DNA of 6,484 nucleotides, taken from Propionibacterium sp. GTDB lineage: Bacteria > Actinomycetota > Actinomycetes > Propionibacteriales > Propionibacteriaceae. Within the stretch, counting starts at the first letter, position 1. The number at the start of each line of letters is the position of its first letter. The position numbers and the translations under genes are program-made. Shown here piece by piece: positions 1-5,062 of this stretch. The notes under the pieces are model-generated. The model made no database searches. It worked only from the letters and a program-made list of their open reading frames with translations, and had not been told where the DNA came from. Where the stretch lies: assembly GCA_012514785.1 (NCBI GenBank), contig JAAYZP010000159.1:1-6484 (forward strand), in the 5' to 3' direction.

Positions 1-599
1 ACACCAACATCGCCTGGCTGCACGAGAACAAGATCTCCATCTGGGACGAGTGGGCCGACGCCGACGGCGACCTCGGGCCCGTCTACGGCTACCAGTGGCG
101 CAGCTGGCCCACGCCGTCGGGGGAGAAGGTGGACCAGATCGCGAAGGTGATCGACTCCATCAAGCACAACCCCGATTCGCGACGCCACATCGTCTCCGCC
201 TGGAACGTGGCGCAAGTCGACGACATGGCCCTGCCCCCGTGCCACACGATGTTCCAGTTCTACGTCGCGAACGGGCGCCTCTCCGCGCAGCTCTACCAGC
301 GCTCCGCGGACGTGTTCCTGGGCGTGCCGTTCAACATCGCCAGCTACGCGCTGCTGATCCACATGGTGGCGCAGGTCACCGACCTGGAGCCGGGCGAGTT
401 CGTGCACACCTTCGGGGACGCCCACATCTACTCGAACCACTTCGACCAGGTGGCCGAGCAGCGGGCCCGCGAGACTCGCGCGCTGCCCAGGCTCCGGCTC
501 AACCCGGCGGTGCGCGAGATCGACCGGTTCGAGCTGGCCGACATCGAGGTGCTCGACTACGACCCGCACCCGGTGATCAGGGCGCCGATCGCCGTCTGA
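1..599 (+). CDS. thyA: Thymidylate synthase, 5'-truncated by window edge
   Basis: Converts dUMP and 5,10-methylene-THF to dTMP and DHF in the cytoplasm. The reading frame begins at base 3 and gives 198 residues up to TGA at 597-599. By comparison with the 264-residue E. coli enzyme, about 66 N-terminal residues lie outside the window. Visible family signatures, numbered from the first complete codon: GPVYGYQWR (25-33), the phosphate-binding SRR (59-61), SAWNV (65-69), the active-site PPCH with nucleophile Cys80, the QRSADVFLGVPFNIASY block (99-115, including Arg100, Asp103 and Asn111), and GDAHIYSNH (138-146) with His141 and Tyr143. It ends with the typical YDPHPVIRAPIAV. All key residues are intact. 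The frame is unbroken, so the gene is truncated only by the window. The folA gene lies 0.9 kb downstream on the same strand and recycles the DHF made here. Identification is very secure. Confidence 0.98.
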   Translation, partial: TNIAWLHENKISIWDEWADADGDLGPVYGYQWRSWPTPSGEKVDQIAKVIDSIKHNPDSRRHIVSAWNVAQVDDMALPPCHTMFQFYVANGRLSAQLYQRSADVFLGVPFNIASYALLIHMVAQVTDLEPGEFVHTFGDAHIYSNHFDQVAEQRARETRALPRLRLNPAVREIDRFELADIEVLDYDPHPVIRAPIAV

Positions 600-615
600 G
601 CCCACCCGGGCGGGG

Positions 616-621
616 TACGCT
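616..621 (+). promoter_or_regulatory. Putative -10 element for the DUF1707 gene (leaderless start)
   Basis: TACGCT fits the actinobacterial TANNNT -10 pattern. It ends 6 nt before the ATG at 628, which would put the transcription start at or next to the start codon. No purine-rich Shine-Dalgarno sequence lies in front of this ATG, and no convincing -35 is visible. This is inference from spacing only. Confidence 0.4.
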
Positions 622-627
622 ACGCCA

Positions 628-1440
628 ATGAGTGACCTGCGTGCCTCGTTCGAGGAGCGCGACGCCTACCTCGACCAGCTCGCGAGGGCTTAGGCGGACG
701 GGCGGCTCGACGACGAGGAATTTGCCCGACGCCGGGACATCGTGCTGTCCGCCACGATGCACGGCGAGATGCTCGCGCAGTTCGACGGCCTGCCCGCGCC
801 ACGCGTGCGGCACACACGCCCCGCCCGCGCGAGGGTGGCCCGCGCCGTACCGACGACGCCGCCGCCCGCCGAGCGGGAACCCACGCCGGGCATCGGTCGT
901 CGCGCCGTGATCGTCGGGGGAGGGCTCGTCGCCGTGATCTTCGGCGGGCTCGTGCTGCAGGACATCGAACGGGACTCCATCGACGCTGACTTCGCGGTGA
1001 CGGAAGCCGTCCCGGTGGAATGGCTGGAAGGCATCGACGTCGCGGAGCTGGACCGGGTGATCGCCGCGCTCCAGGACCGCGGCTTCACGCGCCTCGCGGA
1101 GTTCCACGCCGCTCCCAACGTCGTCCAGGGCGCGGCGACCGACCACCTGCGGCCGGAGTTGCTCGTCGCCTTCGAGAGCCTGGACGGCGGGACGTTGCTC
1201 AACCCTTGGCAGGAGGACAGCTTCGCCGGGGCCACCGTCGCCATCGACGAGTTCCGGCCAGTGCTGACCGGCGCGTTCGACGCCGCTGCCGAGCATTTCG
1301 AGGGAGAGGCCGGGGAGGTCATGCTCTGGTGGGACGAGGCGGAGCCGGTGGTCGTGGTGGTCCATGGGGACGAGCGCGGCATCCTCGGCCAGCTCGAGAT
1401 GGGGCGCGACGGACTGGTCCGGTTGGAGCACCTCGACTGA
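628..1440 (+). pseudogene. DUF1707-domain membrane protein gene interrupted by in-frame TAG
   Basis: From ATG 628 the frame reads 21 sense codons, then TAG at 691-693, then stays open to TGA at 1438-1440 (270 codons counting the amber). Across the amber the translation is a good DUF1707 match: RDAYLDQLARA, stop, ADGRLDDEEFARRR, then a GEMLAQFDGLP ending. DUF1707 is a small actinobacterial domain of unclear function, usually N-terminal in membrane proteins. After it come an Arg/Pro-rich linker (about residues 59-88), one hydrophobic segment (about 93-110, VIVGGGLVAVIFGGLVL), and an unrecognised acidic domain of about 155 residues. Positive charges before the membrane segment suggest the N-terminus is cytoplasmic and the C-terminal domain is exported. 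One base change (for example TAC, CAG or GAG to TAG) explains the interruption. It could be a recent null allele, a sequencing error, or readthrough. TAG ends dinB and thpR normally, so genome-wide amber reassignment is unlikely. Confidence 0.7.
742..1440 (+). CDS. Possible surviving ORF of the interrupted DUF1707 protein
   Basis: This is the largest part of the interrupted locus still open downstream of the amber. It would begin at GTG 742 (or ATG 756, out of this frame and not usable) and encode 232 residues. It keeps only the last part of the DUF1707 domain (GEMLAQFDGLP, about residues 8-18), the Arg-rich linker, the membrane segment (about 55-72) and the whole C-terminal domain. No Shine-Dalgarno sequence precedes GTG 742, so I doubt this is an efficient natural start. 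It is listed as the alternative model to a full-length gene from 628. I recognise no family for the C-terminal domain, which is acidic and contains LLVAFESLDGG and VMLWWDEAEPVVVVVHGDE stretches. Confidence 0.4.
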   Translation: MLSATMHGEMLAQFDGLPAPRVRHTRPARARVARAVPTTPPPAEREPTPGIGRRAVIVGGGLVAVIFGGLVLQDIERDSIDADFAVTEAVPVEWLEGIDVAELDRVIAALQDRGFTRLAEFHAAPNVVQGAATDHLRPELLVAFESLDGGTLLNPWQEDSFAGATVAIDEFRPVLTGAFDAAAEHFEGEAGEVMLWWDEAEPVVVVVHGDERGILGQLEMGRDGLVRLEHLD

Positions 1441-1457
1441 GCGGGGCCGTCGTTTGG

Positions 1458-1463
1458 CACAAT
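1458..1463 (+). promoter_or_regulatory. Putative -10 element for folA-dinB
   Basis: CACAAT matches four of six TATAAT positions and ends 8 nt before the GTG at 1472. A possible -35, TCGACT at 1433-1438, overlaps the end of the upstream gene, with a rather long 19-nt spacer. Together they suggest that the folA-dinB pair has its own leaderless promoter, although read-through from thyA is equally possible. The evidence is weak. Confidence 0.35.
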
Positions 1464-1471
1464 GGCTCGGT

Positions 1472-1969
1472 GTGAGCAACAACACTGGGATGAGGATCGT
1501 GGCCATCGCGGCCGTCGCGGACAACTGGGTGATCGGATCGGGCGACGACATGCTGTGGCACCTCCCGAACGACTTCAAGCGGTTCAAGGCCGTCACCACG
1601 GGCAACACGCTCATCTTCGGTCGCCGCACCCACGAGCAGATCGGGCGGGTGCTGCCCGACCGGAGGGTCATCGTCGTCACGCGCGACCCCGACTGGAGCG
1701 ACGAGGGCGTCGAGGTGGCGCATTCGGTGGTGGAGGCGCTCGAGCTGGCGGCGCAGACGCCGGAGCAGATCTGCTACGTCGGTGGCGGCACCCAGATCTA
1801 CGAGGCCGCCTGGCCCTACCTCACCGAGCTCGACATCACGCACGTCAAGCTCGCGCCCGAGGGGGAGGCGACGTTCCCGGTCATCACGCCGGAGGACTGG
1901 ACCGAGATCGCCCGCGAGCAGCACGAGCAGTTCGACTTCGTCCAGTATCGGCCCACGCCACGGACGTGA
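1472..1969 (+). CDS. folA: Dihydrofolate reductase
   Basis: Reduces DHF to THF with NADPH, closing the thymidylate cycle that thyA opens. It is the trimethoprim target. Numbered from ATG 1490 (159 residues): MRIVAIAAVADNWVIG core start, Trp23, LPNDFKRFK with catalytic Asp28 and substrate-contact Phe32, the NADPH-binding GRRT (44-47) followed by IGRVLPDR, the second nucleotide loop YVGGGTQIYE (96-105), and DITHVK with Thr117. Leu22 replaces the commoner Pro of the LPW/MPW loop. I chose GTG 1472 (165 residues, six extra: VSNNTG) because a -10-like hexamer sits just ahead of it. ATG 1490 is the alternative and is where family similarity begins. Neither start has a clear Shine-Dalgarno sequence. 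The TGA at 1967-1969 lies within the GTGA that starts dinB, so the two genes are probably cotranscribed and translationally coupled. The family call is very secure; the start is not. Confidence 0.95.
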   Translation: MSNNTGMRIVAIAAVADNWVIGSGDDMLWHLPNDFKRFKAVTTGNTLIFGRRTHEQIGRVLPDRRVIVVTRDPDWSDEGVEVAHSVVEALELAAQTPEQICYVGGGTQIYEAAWPYLTELDITHVKLAPEGEATFPVITPEDWTEIAREQHEQFDFVQYRPTPRT

Positions 1970-3273
1970 CGATCCTGCACCTCGACCTCGATGCGTTCTA
2001 CGCCTCGGTCGAGCAACGTGACAAGCCCAGCCTGCGCGGCAAACCCGTGGTGGTGGGCGGCGGGGGGCCGCGCGGCGTCGTCGCGACGGCCTCGTACGAG
2101 GCGCGGGAGTTCGGCATCCGCTCCGCGATGTCCGGCTCGGAGGCCCGACGTCGCGCCCGCGGCAAGGCGGCTTTCCTCGGCGGCCGGTTCGCGGCCTACC
2201 GGGAGTCGTCGCAGATCGTCATGGCGCTGCTGCGCGAGATCTCGCCACTCGTGGAGCCGCTCAGCCTCGACGAAGCGTTCGTCGACCTCACGCCGGCGGG
2301 GTGGCCGGAGGCGGCGTTGGAGGAGCGGGTGCGGTGGCTGCGCGCCGAGCTCACCCGGCGCACGCTCGGGCTCACCGGCTCCGTGGGCGTCGGCTCGTCG
2401 AAGCTGATCGCCAAACTCGCCTCGGAGGCCGCCAAGCCGGACGGCTACCGGATCCTCGCGCCGCAGGAGGAGCTGGGCTTCCTCGCGCCGCTGCCGGTGC
2501 GCGCGATCCCCGGCGTGGGGCCGGCGACGGAGCAGCGGCTGGTCGCGATCGGCATGCACACCGTCGAGGACCTCCGCGGGGCGCAGCCGGGCGAACTCGA
2601 GCGGGAACTCGGGCGCGCGGCGGGGGCGTCGCTGGTGGAGTTGGCCCGGGGCGTCGACCGACGCGAGGTGAACCCGGACAGCGAGGCGAAGTCCATCTCC
2701 ACCGAGGACACCTTCCAGGTGGACCTCACCAACCCCGCGCAGCTGCAGTCGATCCTCCGGCGGGACGCCGCCGCGGTCACCGGGCGGCTCGTGAAGCACG
2801 GCTTCTTCGCCCGCACCGTGACCGTCAAGGTGCGCTTCGCCGACTTCCAGACCATCACGCGCGCCGCCTCGCTCGGGGGCGCCACCGACGACGTCGAGGC
2901 CATCGCGGGCGCCGGGTCCAAGCTGCTGTCCGAGATCGACGTCAGCCCCGGCGTCCGGCTGCTCGGCATCGGGGTGAGCAACTTCGCCACGGCCGCCCAG
3001 GACCGCCTCTTCGGGGACGAGCCCGACGACTCGGGGCCAGTGGAGGCGGCGGAGTTCGCGCCCGAGGACAGCGCCACCGTGCGTGGGCGGGGCTACTTCA
3101 CCGGCGCCGACGTCGAACACGACGAGCACGGCCGCGGCTGGGTGTGGGGCAGCGGGCTCGGCAGGGTCACCGTCCGCTTCGAGCACCGCGGCACCGGCCC
3201 GGGCCTGGTGCGCACCCTGGTACTCGACGACCCCGGGTTGCGCCTGGCGGAGCCCCTCCCCATCCCCGGGTAG
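1966..3273 (+). CDS. dinB: DNA polymerase IV (Y-family translesion polymerase), DinB1-like
   Basis: A 435-residue error-prone polymerase that copies past damaged bases. The start is GTG 1966, overlapping the folA stop by 4 nt, and translation opens directly with the family start VTILHLDLDAFYASVEQ. Catalytic metal ligands are Asp7 in the first motif and Asp102-Glu103 in SLDEAFVD. Phe11-Tyr12 form the steric gate against ribonucleotides. SVGVGSSKLIAKLAS (139-153) closes the palm. The helix-hairpin-helix thumb is at about 176-203 (IPGVGPATEQRL), and the little finger spans about 241-342. QDRLF at 345-349 fits the QxxLF sliding-clamp-binding motif. An extra tail of about 85 residues follows, ending in a small beta-rich module (GADVEHDEHGRGWVWGSGLG...VTVRFEHRG), a layout seen in mycobacterial DinB1-type enzymes. 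No LexA (SOS) box is visible upstream. All catalytic residues are present. Confidence 0.96.
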   Translation: MTILHLDLDAFYASVEQRDKPSLRGKPVVVGGGGPRGVVATASYEAREFGIRSAMSGSEARRRARGKAAFLGGRFAAYRESSQIVMALLREISPLVEPLSLDEAFVDLTPAGWPEAALEERVRWLRAELTRRTLGLTGSVGVGSSKLIAKLASEAAKPDGYRILAPQEELGFLAPLPVRAIPGVGPATEQRLVAIGMHTVEDLRGAQPGELERELGRAAGASLVELARGVDRREVNPDSEAKSISTEDTFQVDLTNPAQLQSILRRDAAAVTGRLVKHGFFARTVTVKVRFADFQTITRAASLGGATDDVEAIAGAGSKLLSEIDVSPGVRLLGIGVSNFATAAQDRLFGDEPDDSGPVEAAEFAPEDSATVRGRGYFTGADVEHDEHGRGWVWGSGLGRVTVRFEHRGTGPGLVRTLVLDDPGLRLAEPLPIPG

Positions 3274-3276
3274 GTT
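3271..3276 (+). promoter_or_regulatory. Putative -10 element for thpR overlapping the dinB stop codon
   Basis: TAGGTT fits TANNNT and starts with the TAG stop codon of dinB. It ends 8 nt before the ATG at 3285. No Shine-Dalgarno sequence is present, so a leaderless thpR transcript is plausible. I see no convincing -35. Inference from position only. Confidence 0.35.
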
Positions 3277-3284
3277 GGATCCCC

Positions 3285-3839
3285 ATGGGTGAGCGCATGT
3301 TTGCGGCGGTGATGCCGCCGGAGGACCTGGTGGGGGAGCTCGACGAGCTGTTGGCCCCGCGCCGCGACCTCGACGCGCGCCTGCGCTGGACCAAGCCCGA
3401 GGGGTGGCACCTGACCACGGCGTTCATGGCGGACGTGCCCGACGTCGAGCGGCTCGAGGAGAGCCTGGAGCTCGCCACGTCGGCGGTGCCGCAGTTCACG
3501 ATCCGCGTCGCCTCCGGGCTCGCGTTCCCGCATCCGGTGGCGGCCCGCATCCTCGCGCTGGGCGTCACCGACGGCGAGGAGGACCTCGGTGCGCTGTCGG
3601 AGCAGAGCAGGCACGCCGCCAGCCGGGCCGGGGCGGCGCCCGACGGGGCCCGCTTCGTCGGGCACCTCACGCTGGCGCGCAGCAACCGCGGCATCCAGGC
3701 GACGAAGTGGCTGGGCCTCCTGGATTCGTTCCCGGGGTGGAGCTTCACCGTCGCGGAGTTGGTGCTGGTCCAGTCGCACCGGGCGGGCACGCGCTACGAC
3801 GAGGTCGCGCGTTTCCGGCTGGGGCGGAAGTTGCCATAG
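3285..3839 (+). CDS. thpR: RNA 2',3'-cyclic phosphodiesterase (2H family, LigT/ThpR)
   Basis: A 184-residue member of the 2H phosphoesterase superfamily, long called 2'-5' RNA ligase. The family hydrolyses 2',3'-cyclic phosphate RNA ends and can join tRNA halves through a 2'-5' bond in vitro. Both signature H-x-T motifs are present: HLTTAF (His42, Thr44) and HLTLAR (His127, Thr129), spaced as usual in about 180-residue family members. The N-terminal RMFAAVMPPEDL is the typical first strand and the C-terminal LVLVQSHRAGTRYDEVARFRL is the typical last pair of strands. The start is ATG 3285. ATG 3297 is the only near alternative and would remove four residues. It begins 11 nt after dinB, and its TAG stop lies 13 nt before a tRNA-Leu gene. 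The physiological substrate in bacteria is not established. The family assignment is secure. Confidence 0.93.
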   Translation: MGERMFAAVMPPEDLVGELDELLAPRRDLDARLRWTKPEGWHLTTAFMADVPDVERLEESLELATSAVPQFTIRVASGLAFPHPVAARILALGVTDGEEDLGALSEQSRHAASRAGAAPDGARFVGHLTLARSNRGIQATKWLGLLDSFPGWSFTVAELVLVQSHRAGTRYDEVARFRLGRKLP

Positions 3840-3842
3840 ACT
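3837..3842 (+). promoter_or_regulatory. Putative -10 element for tRNA-Leu overlapping the thpR stop codon
   Basis: TAGACT fits TANNNT, begins with the thpR TAG stop, and ends 10 nt before the mature tRNA 5' end, a normal distance for a tRNA promoter with a very short leader. A -35 is not obvious (TTTCCG at 3812-3817 is a poor match). Confidence 0.4.
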
Positions 3843-3852
3843 TGCGCGGCAA

Positions 3853-3934
3853 GCCGAAGTGGTGGAATTGGTAGACACGCAGGATTTAGGTTCCTGTGCC
3901 TTCGGGCGTGAGGGTTCAAGTCCCTTCTTCGGTA
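3853..3934 (+). tRNA. tRNA-Leu (anticodon UAG)
   Basis: An 82-nt class II tRNA that folds completely. Acceptor GCCGAAG (3853-3859) pairs with CTTCGGT (3927-3933), with a G-U at the first pair. Anticodon stem CAGGA/TCCTG (3880-3884/3892-3896) encloses the loop TTTAGGT, with anticodon TAG at 3887-3889, which reads CUN leucine codons, chiefly CUA. The long variable arm has a GCC/GGC stem capped by TTCG (3898-3907), as expected for leucine tRNAs. T stem GAGGG/CCCTT encloses TTCAAGT (3915-3921). The discriminator base is A3934, the leucine identity base. The next bases are CCC, so the 3' CCA is not encoded and must be added after transcription. It is not an amber suppressor: that would need anticodon CUA. 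Confidence 0.97.
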
Positions 3935-3942
3935 CCCACGAG

Positions 3943-3994
3943 GCTTAGCCGTCAGGATTTGCACCACCGGTCGTGCAAATCCTGACGGCTAAGC
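3943..3994. terminator. Perfect 22-bp inverted repeat, probable bidirectional terminator
   Basis: The left arm 3943-3964 (GCTTAGCC...TTGCAC) and the right arm 3973-3994 (GTGCAAAT...GGCTAAGC) are exact reverse complements, separated by an 8-nt loop at 3965-3972. The hairpin starts 8 nt after the tRNA and ends 6 nt before the stop codon of the convergent mutarotase gene, so it can serve both transcription units. No T-run follows on either strand. Terminators without a U-tract have been proposed in actinomycetes. The length and perfection of the stem are unusual, so a repeated mobile-type palindrome is the alternative. Confidence 0.7.
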
Positions 3995-4000
3995 AATTCC

Positions 4001-4840
4001 TCAGAGCAGCGAGATGTGCTGCGTCATCGTGTGGCTCTCGCCCGGCTGCAGGGTGACCGCGTCCTCGAGCGCGTTGGCCGCCTCGATACAGAGCATCCCC
4101 GGCCACTCGTCGTCGCCGAAGTCCGGCATCGCCGCCGATTTCGCCACCCACGGGTTCCACACGACCGTGTTCGTGGAGCCCGTCTTGCCGATCACGAGCT
4201 TGCGGCCGTGGGTGGGGTCGTAGACCAGGACGTCGTCGGTGCTCAGGTAGACGCGGTCCGTCTCCGCCGTGATCTCGACGTCGCCCACCTGGGTGGCCCA
4301 GCCCCCGGCCACCTTGTCCAGGTACTTCGCGCCGGCCAGGCCCGTGACGCGCACGTGGCGCACGTCGCCCACGTTCAGGTAGGTGTGGACGGCCTCCTCG
4401 TAGGCGAAGGGCACATCGTCGGTGTTGGTCACGGTGAGCGCCACCTCGAACTGGCTGCCGAACGTGGCCTTGAGCCTGGCCGCGTACTTGTGCGGCCACC
4501 GCGGCTGCTCACCGGTGATCGTGTCGTCCAGGTGGTACTCGACGACGAGCGTGCCGTCGGTCTCGGTGGCGTCGATGAGCTTCCACGCGTGCAGGCGGGC
4601 GAAGCCGTGCCCGGGCTGGAGCTTGCCCTCGGGGCCGCCGCCGAACCACGGGAAGCAGACGGGCACGCCGCCGCGGATCGGCTGGCCGTCCTCGAACATG
4701 GACTGCTCGCTCATCCACAGCACGGGCGCGGTGCCTTCGGGCTGCCACGCCCAGATGTGCGCCCCGTGGTCGTAGATGCCGTAGTGGACGCCCTCGTTCG
4801 CGAGTTCGACGCCGTGCAGCGGATTGGTGGTGATCGTCAT
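4001..4840 (-). CDS. D-hexose-6-phosphate mutarotase (aldose 1-epimerase superfamily, YeaD-like)
   Basis: A 279-residue cytoplasmic enzyme of the galactose-mutarotase-like fold. It most resembles glucose-6-phosphate 1-epimerases (YeaD, yeast Ymr099c), which interconvert the alpha and beta anomers of hexose 6-phosphates. Landmarks in order are IRGGVPVCFPWFGGGP (55-70), HGFAR (78-82), EEAVHTYLNVGD (148-159) with likely catalytic His152, VVWNPW (226-231), and MLCIEAAN (249-256) with likely catalytic base Glu253. Arg56 and Arg82 sit where the family contacts the phosphate. ATG 4840 is supported by AGGAG with an 8-nt spacer. There is no signal peptide. It is transcribed convergently with the tRNA and divergently from the carboxylase gene, so it looks like a single-gene unit. 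Exact sugar specificity cannot be read from the sequence. Confidence 0.92.
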   Translation of the reverse strand: MTITTNPLHGVELANEGVHYGIYDHGAHIWAWQPEGTAPVLWMSEQSMFEDGQPIRGGVPVCFPWFGGGPEGKLQPGHGFARLHAWKLIDATETDGTLVVEYHLDDTITGEQPRWPHKYAARLKATFGSQFEVALTVTNTDDVPFAYEEAVHTYLNVGDVRHVRVTGLAGAKYLDKVAGGWATQVGDVEITAETDRVYLSTDDVLVYDPTHGRKLVIGKTGSTNTVVWNPWVAKSAAMPDFGDDEWPGMLCIEAANALEDAVTLQPGESHTMTQHISLL

Positions 4841-4848
4841 GGCCCATT

Positions 4849-4853
4849 CTCCT
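4849..4853 (-). promoter_or_regulatory. Ribosome binding site of the mutarotase gene
   Basis: AGGAG on the minus strand, 8 nt before ATG 4840. It fixes the start codon and contrasts with the left-hand genes, which lack such a site. Confidence 0.75.
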
Positions 4854-4871
4854 GGCAGTAGGTATCCAGAA

Positions 4872-4877
4872 ATTTTA
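4872..4877 (-). promoter_or_regulatory. Probable -10 element of the mutarotase gene
   Basis: TAAAAT on the minus strand matches TATAAT at five of six positions and lies in a small AT-rich patch of otherwise GC-rich DNA. It predicts a 5' leader of about 25 nt that contains the AGGAG. The -35 region is weak: ATGACG is the nearest candidate, at only a 15-nt spacing. Confidence 0.5.
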
Positions 4878-4923
4878 GTCCTGCCCTGTGCGCGTCATGC
4901 GGAAACCCCCGGTTGAGGGCGGA

Positions 4924-4940
4924 TTGTGGGGTTCTCACAA
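4924..4940. promoter_or_regulatory. 17-bp imperfect palindrome, possible operator
   Basis: TTGTG at 4924-4928 and CACAA at 4936-4940 are exact inverted repeats with a 7-nt centre, located between two divergent promoters. It resembles a Crp/GlxR-type site (TGTGA-N6-TCACA) but its half-sites are one base too close and one half-site is imperfect. A regulator cannot be named. Confidence 0.3.
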
Positions 4941-5051
4941 CGTCGCGCCGTGAAGTTGATTCATGCCGCCCCTTCTTCATGAGAAGCCATCAAAATTGGC
5001 GAGTGTCGGTTCGCGTTTGGGGCGAGTTGGTGGAAGATTCGGACGTTGTAC

Positions 5052-5058
5052 AAGGAGG
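5052..5058 (+). promoter_or_regulatory. Strong ribosome binding site that decides the carboxylase start
   Basis: AAGGAGG is a full anti-16S match, 4 nt before TTG 5063. The spacing is slightly short, but the strength of the match and the family's usual N-terminus make TTG the best start over the upstream ATG 4979 or GTG 5030. Confidence 0.75.
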
Positions 5059-5062
5059 CCAG

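Larger units (their letters stand above)
4841..5062. promoter_or_regulatory. Divergent intergenic region between mutarotase and carboxylase genes
   Basis: A 222-nt region less GC-rich than the genes. It holds the mutarotase ribosome binding site and -10, a TTGTG-N7-CACAA palindrome (4924-4940), a shorter CTTCT-N5-AGAAG repeat (4972-4986), a possible rightward -10 (CAAAAT, 4991-4996) and the carboxylase Shine-Dalgarno sequence. No stable RNA gene or convincing protein gene is visible. In-frame ATG 4979, GTG 5003 and GTG 5030 upstream of the carboxylase lack ribosome binding sites. Confidence 0.5.

Noticed and set aside
2043..2066. G-rich run in dinB as a G-quadruplex
   Set aside because: Most G-runs are only two long, and the sequence encodes the conserved VVVGGGGPRG loop. 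Codon bias explains it.
3110..3126. TCGAAC-containing stretch as a LexA/SOS box
   Set aside because: Only one half-site is present and it lies inside the dinB coding region, not upstream of it.
1816..3186. Long minus-strand ORF opposite folA-dinB
   Set aside because: Antisense shadow with biased Arg/Glu/Gly composition. Both + strand genes have intact catalytic motifs.
2301..3284. Upstream extension of the thpR frame through dinB (512-codon ORF)
   Set aside because: The part before 3285 is Arg/Gly/Ala-rich shadow of dinB. Family similarity begins only at MGERMFAAV.
3887..3889. tRNA anticodon TAG as a possible amber suppressor linked to the TAG in the DUF1707 gene
   Set aside because: Anticodon UAG reads CUA leucine codons. 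An amber codon needs anticodon CUA, so the two are unrelated.
3935..4000. tRNA-adjacent repeat as an integration (att) site
   Set aside because: No integrase, no direct repeat of the tRNA 3' end, and the neighbouring gene is an intact housekeeping enzyme.
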